Positions 5,643 to 8,880 of a stretch of DNA of 8,880 nucleotides are shown piece after piece. This DNA comes from an uncultured Clostridia bacterium. GTDB taxonomy: Bacteria; Bacillota; Clostridia; TANB77; CAG-508. The stretch covers positions 1 to 8,880 of the forward strand of contig CANQZP010000056.1 of assembly GCA_947628395.1 (NCBI GenBank), read 5' to 3'. The notes below the pieces were generated by a model, which made no database searches, was not told the origin of the DNA, and saw only the letters and a program-made list of their open reading frames with translations. Numbering within the stretch: position 1 is the stretch's first letter; each line of letters opens with the position of its first letter. The translations under genes and the position numbers were made by a program.

Positions 5643-7103
5643 TTATTTATCTTTTTCATTTTTTTCCTCTGCACGCTTTGTAGGTATTCTTATAACTACT
5701 TCTGTACCTTTACCTAACTCACTTTTAATATCAATTCTTGAATCATTTTTTTCTATGATTTCTTTAGCTATAGAAAGTCCAAGTCCAGTTCCTCCCATTT
5801 CTCTAGTTCTAGCCTTATCTACTCTATAAAATCTTTCGAATATTTTTTCCAAATCTTCTTCTGGAATACCTATTCCTGTATCAATAATTTTTATGTATGC
5901 ATCATTATATACAAATCCTACGTAAATTTTTATTTCTCCACCTTCTGGAGTATATTTTATAGCATTTGTAAGTATATTTGTTACTACTCTTTCTATTCCT
6001 GCTCTATCAGCATAAACATAAGGAACATTAGCTGTTACAAAACATTCTGCTTTTTGGTTTTTCTTTTCTATTTCAAAAATTAAATTATCATAAGTATTTT
6101 TAACTAATTCTCCCAAATCAAATTCTGTTTTCTTTGTATTTACAGTTTCAGTATCATATCTAGATAAAGTTAATAAATCGCTTACGAGTACTGCCATTCT
6201 TTTGGCTTGATCAGATATTCTTTCTAAGAATTTTTTTGAAATATTCTCATCACATTCACCTTCTAAAAGAGTATCTGCATATCCTAAAATTGATGTAATT
6301 GGAGTTTTTAACTCATGTGATACATCTGCTACAAACTCTGTTCTCATCATATCTAATTTTACATGTTCTGTAATATCTTGAATTACTATTATAACTCCAC
6401 CAGGTCTATCGTTTTCATCTTTAAAAGGTGCAAAAAATAAGTTTAATGACTTATCTCCCAAAGTTATTCTTTGCTCTGTTGATGTCCAATTTTCCAGATA
6501 AATTATTTTTTCTAAGTTTATATCTACATCCAATTTGTCAAATATTTTATTAAATGAATCATCACTATCTGTCAATTCTAAAAACTGTTCTGCTGCTCTA
6601 TTACAGTGAATTATTTCTCCTTCTAAATTAAATGCAATAATTCCATCTGTCACATGAAGAAGAATTGTTTCTATTTGTTTTTTTTGCCTAGATACTTCAT
6701 TTAAGTTTTCATTCAGCTCATTGTGCATAAGACTAAATGCTTTTGTAAGTTCATCTATTTCATTTTTTGTCTTGCTATCTTCTAAATATTTTATCTCTGA
6801 TTGCTCACCATTTGCAACTAACTCAGCATTTTTAATTAATTTTAGAATTGGTCTTATAATAACTTTTAGAAATACTAATCCAATAATTATAGATATTAAT
6901 GCAAATACACCTATTGCTATTAGAGTTATAATTTTAGTTTCTTCTATCTGAGAAAGTACTAATTCAGATACATTTTCTCCTGCTACAGCTGCTTTATTAA
7001 CCTCTTGAAGTTCATACCCAAATAAAACTCCAAGTGCTCCCAACATAAACATCCCAAGTATCATAAAAATCAGCACTATTTTTATCTGTATACTTTTTAA
7101 CAT
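5643..7103 (-). CDS. walK: Sensor histidine kinase, WalK/PhoR type
   Basis: This 486-residue membrane kinase is the likely partner of the WalR-like regulator. Two membrane helices (about 8-29 and 58-80) flank a loop of only about 28 residues. A HAMP domain (about 80-133), a PAS domain (about 143-245), HisKA and HATPase_c follow. The phosphorylated histidine is H263 in VSHELKTP. The N box is at 376-386 (N380), G1 is DTGIGIP (408-414), the F box is FERFYRVDKAR (422-432), and G2 is GGTGLGLS (437-444). It is about 125 residues shorter than Bacillus WalK, matching loss of the extracellular sensor domain. The F and G2 boxes look WalK-like, while the H box looks PhoR-like, so the symbol is tentative. 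Start 7103 has AGAGG six bases upstream. It has its own promoter and heads the seven-gene operon. Confidence 0.93.
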   Translation of the reverse strand: MLKSIQIKIVLIFMILGMFMLGALGVLFGYELQEVNKAAVAGENVSELVLSQIEETKIITLIAIGVFALISIIIGLVFLKVIIRPILKLIKNAELVANGEQSEIKYLEDSKTKNEIDELTKAFSLMHNELNENLNEVSRQKKQIETILLHVTDGIIAFNLEGEIIHCNRAAEQFLELTDSDDSFNKIFDKLDVDINLEKIIYLENWTSTEQRITLGDKSLNLFFAPFKDENDRPGGVIIVIQDITEHVKLDMMRTEFVADVSHELKTPITSILGYADTLLEGECDENISKKFLERISDQAKRMAVLVSDLLTLSRYDTETVNTKKTEFDLGELVKNTYDNLIFEIEKKNQKAECFVTANVPYVYADRAGIERVVTNILTNAIKYTPEGGEIKIYVGFVYNDAYIKIIDTGIGIPEEDLEKIFERFYRVDKARTREMGGTGLGLSIAKEIIEKNDSRIDIKSELGKGTEVVIRIPTKRAEEKNEKDK

Positions 7104-7131
7104 CTTTTACCTCTAAATCAGTATTTTTCTT

Positions 7132-7159
7132 ATTATATCACTTTATTTTCATTATTCAA
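7132..7159 (-). promoter_or_regulatory. Promoter of the kinase-to-ferredoxin operon
   Basis: On the minus strand TATAAT (7132-7137) is preceded by TTGAAT (7154-7159) with a 16-base spacer; shifting by one base gives CTTGAA with 17. Transcription should start near 7125, leaving a leader of about 20 bases before the kinase start. It lies downstream of a terminator, so an independent promoter is expected here. Confidence 0.72.
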
Positions 7160-7174
7160 GAGTTTATAAAAATA

Positions 7175-7191
7175 TGTAATAGAGATGTAAT
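7175..7191. promoter_or_regulatory. WalR-type direct-repeat operator
   Basis: TGTAAT, five bases, TGTAAT is an exact match to the WalR box described for Bacillus and Staphylococcus (TGTWAH-N5-TGTWAH). Read on the coding strand it is ATTACA-N5-ATTACA, which also resembles Pho-box spacing. It ends 15 bases upstream of the kinase -35 element, a position suited to activation by an OmpR-family regulator. A WalR-like regulator is encoded immediately upstream. The repeat is seen directly; binding is inferred. Confidence 0.6.
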
Positions 7192-7357
7192 ATTTTATAA
7201 AACAAAAGGGAACACCTTCCAAAAGTTTCTTTAATATTTTCTAAAAAAGTTATGAAACTCTATGCCACACAATCAAACATTGTAACGGAATCCCAATATT
7301 CTAAATTATCAACTGTTACTATAAAAGAAATACTCGACCGATAATTAAAATTCATTT
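7192..7357. other. Unassigned spacer between response regulator and kinase units
   Basis: This part of the 288-base intergenic region has no convincing gene. It holds GGAA-N4-TTCC (7209-7220) and ACAAT-N5-ATTGT (7269-7283), both short inverted repeats. It also has small opposing open frames: 30 codons on plus (7252-7344) and 31 on minus (7260-7355). Neither has a ribosome binding site. I see no clear promoter inside it. Confidence 0.5.
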
Positions 7358-7387
7358 AAAAAGGAGATTCGTTTGAATCTCCTTTTT
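7358..7387 (-). terminator. Terminator of the response regulator gene
   Basis: A 13-bp perfect stem (AAAAAGGAGATTC / GAATCTCCTTTTT) with a 4-base loop begins four bases after the regulator stop codon at 7392. Read on the minus strand the right arm ends in five Ts. The flanking As and Ts make it potentially active in both directions. It separates the regulator from the kinase operon. Confidence 0.9.
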
Positions 7388-7391
7388 CATC

Positions 7392-8135
7392 TTATTGCTT
7401 ATTTCCTACTACATAGTATCCTACTCCTCTTTTTGTTATCAAGATTTTTGGATTTGCTTTATCTTTTTCTATTTTATCTCTTATTCTATTTACTGTAACA
7501 TCAACAGTTCTTATTGCTCCCACATAATCATCATAACCCCAAACTTTTTTTAGTAACATCTCTCTTGTTACTACTTCTCCTGGTTGTGTAGCTAAATATT
7601 TTAATACTTCAAATTCTTTAATAGTTAAATCAACTACTTCACCTTTTACTCTAGCCTCTATTTTCTTCAAATCTAAGCTTAAATCTCCAACAACTATTTT
7701 ATTTTCTTCTGATTCACTCTTTACTTCAGGTTGTACCATTAGCTCAGACTTTCTTAGGTTTGCTTTAATTCTAGCCATAACTTCCCTAATTTTAAATGGC
7801 TTTGTTATATAATCATCTGCCCCCATTTCTAATCCAACAACTTTATCAAGTTCTGTATCTTTAGCAGAAATCATCAATATAGGTACATTCAAAGAATATC
7901 TTATTCTTTTACATACACTAATTCCATCCATATTAGGAAGCATTACATCTAATAATATTAAATCAGGTTTTTCCCTTAAAGCTATATCAACAGCCGTAGT
8001 TCCATCATTTGCTTGAAGCGTATTATATCCTTCTTTTTCTAAATTATATGCTAATAATTCAACAATACTCTCTTCATCATCAACAATTAATATTGTCTTT
8101 TTATTCATATCTCTTCCAATATCTAATTCTTCCAT
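7392..8135 (-). CDS. walR: Response regulator, OmpR family, WalR-like
   Basis: This is a 247-residue DNA-binding response regulator. The receiver domain (about 14-127) has the acidic pair D19/D20, phosphorylation site D63 in LLDVMLP, S90 in MISAKD and K112 in TKPF. A linker rich in Glu and Ser leads to a winged-helix domain (about 148-245). The recognition-helix segment RTVDVTVNRIRDKIE and the wing TKRGVGYYV closely match WalR rather than PhoP, whose helix usually reads RIVDVHISHLR. WalR typically controls cell-wall hydrolases and is often essential. Start 8135 has AAAGGGG seven bases upstream. An alternative ATG at 8108 would give 238 residues, nearer the family's 235, with the weaker GGAAGAG upstream. 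A strong terminator follows, so the kinase is not on the same main transcript. Confidence 0.95.
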   Translation of the reverse strand: MEELDIGRDMNKKTILIVDDEESIVELLAYNLEKEGYNTLQANDGTTAVDIALREKPDLILLDVMLPNMDGISVCKRIRYSLNVPILMISAKDTELDKVVGLEMGADDYITKPFKIREVMARIKANLRKSELMVQPEVKSESEENKIVVGDLSLDLKKIEARVKGEVVDLTIKEFEVLKYLATQPGEVVTREMLLKKVWGYDDYVGAIRTVDVTVNRIRDKIEKDKANPKILITKRGVGYYVVGNKQ

Positions 8136-8171
8136 TAAGGTACCCCTTTCCGTTTTTATATCATTAAAATA

Positions 8172-8200
8172 CTTATATCACAAAAGAATTTTTTGCACAA
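8172..8200 (-). promoter_or_regulatory. Weak candidate promoter for the response regulator
   Basis: TTGTGC (8195-8200) and TATAAG (8172-8177) are 17 bases apart on the minus strand, about 37 bases upstream of the regulator start. The -35 is poor (three of six), though the -10 is good. A second -10-like TATAAA at 8155-8160 is too close to the ribosome binding site to be preferred. Confidence 0.4.
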
Positions 8201-8218
8201 GTTTTTTTTGCATTTTTT

Positions 8219-8725
8219 TTACATTTTTATCTCAATATTATAATTTTTTCCATCATCCCTTAAAATAACTTCTTTTTCTTTTTGGATAATTCCATTTATC
8301 TTTATTTCCTCTACACCAGTATTTTTACCATCTGGATTATATACTTTAATCTCATAAATACTCTTTCCAAAACGATACCTTATCTCATATTCCTTCCAAT
8401 CTGATTTAATACATGGATTAATTTTTAAAATTCCTTTTTCAATTTTTATTCCTAATATATTTTCAATTCCAGCTTTATAAAACCAGCTACTAGAGCCCGT
8501 ATACCAGCTCCAGCCACCTCTACCTAACATATCTTTATTACTATAAATATCAGCAGCTATTACATAAGGTTCAATTTTATACGTGTTTACTTTTTCTATA
8601 TTATTTGTATGATTTATTGGACTTATCATTTCATACAAGTTTACAGCTTTATCCCCAAATCCAAGCTTTGTAAAAGCAATTATTGCCCAAATTGCAGCAT
8701 GTGTATGTTGCAGTTGTGAACATTT
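8219..8725 (-). pseudogene. 5'-truncated remnant of a GH94 / cyclic beta-glucan synthase-type gene
   Basis: The open frame encodes 168 residues matching only the C-terminal end of GH94 phosphorylase or cyclic beta-1,2-glucan synthase proteins. Family marks are THAAIWAIIAFTKLG, EPYVIAADIY and GRGGWSWYTGSSSWFY, followed by a C-terminal beta-rich segment. Full proteins exceed roughly 800 residues. The region with the catalytic aspartate (the DWND neighbourhood) lies upstream in the family and is absent here. Upstream the frame closes at a TAA (8726-8728), and family similarity stops near codon QHTH (about 8700-8710). A TTG at 8638 could start a 139-residue product but has no visible ribosome binding site. 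The fragment is therefore probably non-functional, broken by the foreign-looking block to its right. A sequencing or assembly junction is an alternative cause. Confidence 0.8.
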
Positions 8726-8729
8726 TTAC

Positions 8730-8852
8730 CAGCTCTAATAATAAACTTCGTCTTGCGTTGTTGGATTTCAGTCGTCTCTCCTCAACGTACCTATGTACGT
8801 CTGCGTCGATGACTCCCTCATCCGCCTAGCAATACTCGTTTCTTATTCGAGC
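8730..8852. repeat. GC-rich block with ACGTAC palindrome, possible inserted repeat
   Basis: Bases 8751-8830 contain 42 G/C of 80 (52%), whereas the neighbouring GH94 stretch 8581-8640 has 14 of 60 (23%). Inside is a perfect inverted repeat ACGTAC-N4-GTACGT (8785-8800), with imperfect extensions on both sides (GTCGTC to the left, GCGTCGATGAC to the right). A second short one, CTCG-N9-CGAG, is at 8835-8851. No transposase or long open frame is visible. It directly adjoins the broken GH94 gene. An interspersed repeat or small non-autonomous mobile element fits, but its right boundary may lie outside the window. Confidence 0.45.
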
Positions 8853-8880
8853 AAAAACAGTATATCTTCTATGCTGTTTT
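8853..8880 (-). terminator. Terminator-like hairpin at the right edge
   Basis: AAAACAG-TATA (8854-8864) pairs with TATG-CTGTTTT (8870-8880) across a 5-base loop, an 11-bp stem with one G-U pair. On the minus strand the stem ends in five Ts (8853-8857). It would terminate a transcript arriving from outside the window on the right. The plus-strand T run is cut by the window end. Confidence 0.6.

Noticed and set aside
5542..5829. Plus-strand open frame across the kinase C-terminus
   Set aside because: Antisense to the kinase and acidic protein, whose motifs explain this DNA.
6721..6951. Plus-strand open frame within the kinase
   Set aside because: Antisense shadow of the HAMP/transmembrane region.
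7230..7275. Promoter on the minus strand (TTGATT with TAACTT) inside the spacer
   Set aside because: The -10 is poor, the spacer is 18 bases, and a much better promoter lies at 7132-7159.
8649..8825. Minus-strand frame of about 58 codons crossing the GC-rich block into GH94 DNA
   Set aside because: It lacks a credible start and runs out of frame through clear GH94 coding sequence, so it is a chimera of chance.

Overview
The window is a low-GC stretch of a bacterial chromosome. Every convincing gene lies on the minus strand, so the transcription order runs from high to low coordinates. Gene content points to an anaerobic Firmicute of clostridial type: a Gram-positive WalR-like response regulator, RicT (YaaT/PSP1 family), an rpsU-yqeY pair, a 2x[4Fe-4S] ferredoxin, AAGGAGG-type ribosome binding sites and strong AT bias. 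Genus cannot be fixed from this sequence. The standard code fits, with Trp encoded by TGG throughout.

From right to left: (1) the right edge (about 8720-8880) holds a terminator-like hairpin and a block that is 52% GC over 8751-8830 (42 of 80 bases), with a perfect ACGTAC inverted repeat. This block abuts a 5'-truncated remnant of a GH94 / cyclic beta-glucan synthase-like gene (8219-8725). (2) A WalR-like response regulator (7392-8135) is followed by a strong hairpin terminator. (3) A 288-base spacer follows. It carries the promoter of the next operon and, just upstream of it, an exact WalR-type direct repeat (TGTAAT-N5-TGTAAT). (4) A tightly packed seven-gene cluster comes next: histidine kinase, a membrane-anchored polyacidic/polylysine protein of unknown function, signal peptidase I, DNA polymerase III delta-prime, ricT, an MTA/SAH deaminase-type amidohydrolase, and a ferredoxin. 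Gaps are 15, 21, 18, minus 23, 19 and 27 bases. (5) A near-perfect sigma-A promoter then drives rpsU (S21) and yqeY, with a small stem-loop between these two.

The two-component system appears split into two transcription units, and the direct repeat upstream of the kinase promoter suggests the regulator controls the seven-gene operon. That operon mixes signalling, protein export, replication, the Ric (Y-complex) factor and nucleoside salvage. The clearest anomaly is in ricT. Its conserved N-terminus (start 3367) and its main body (from 3252) are in different frames, separated by one surplus base at about 3253. The other notable points are the unrecognised polyampholyte membrane protein, a kinase with almost no extracellular domain, and the foreign-looking block at the broken GH94 gene. 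I see no CRISPR array, tRNA, rRNA, transposase or phage gene. No convincing novel multi-gene system is visible; most of the window is housekeeping.
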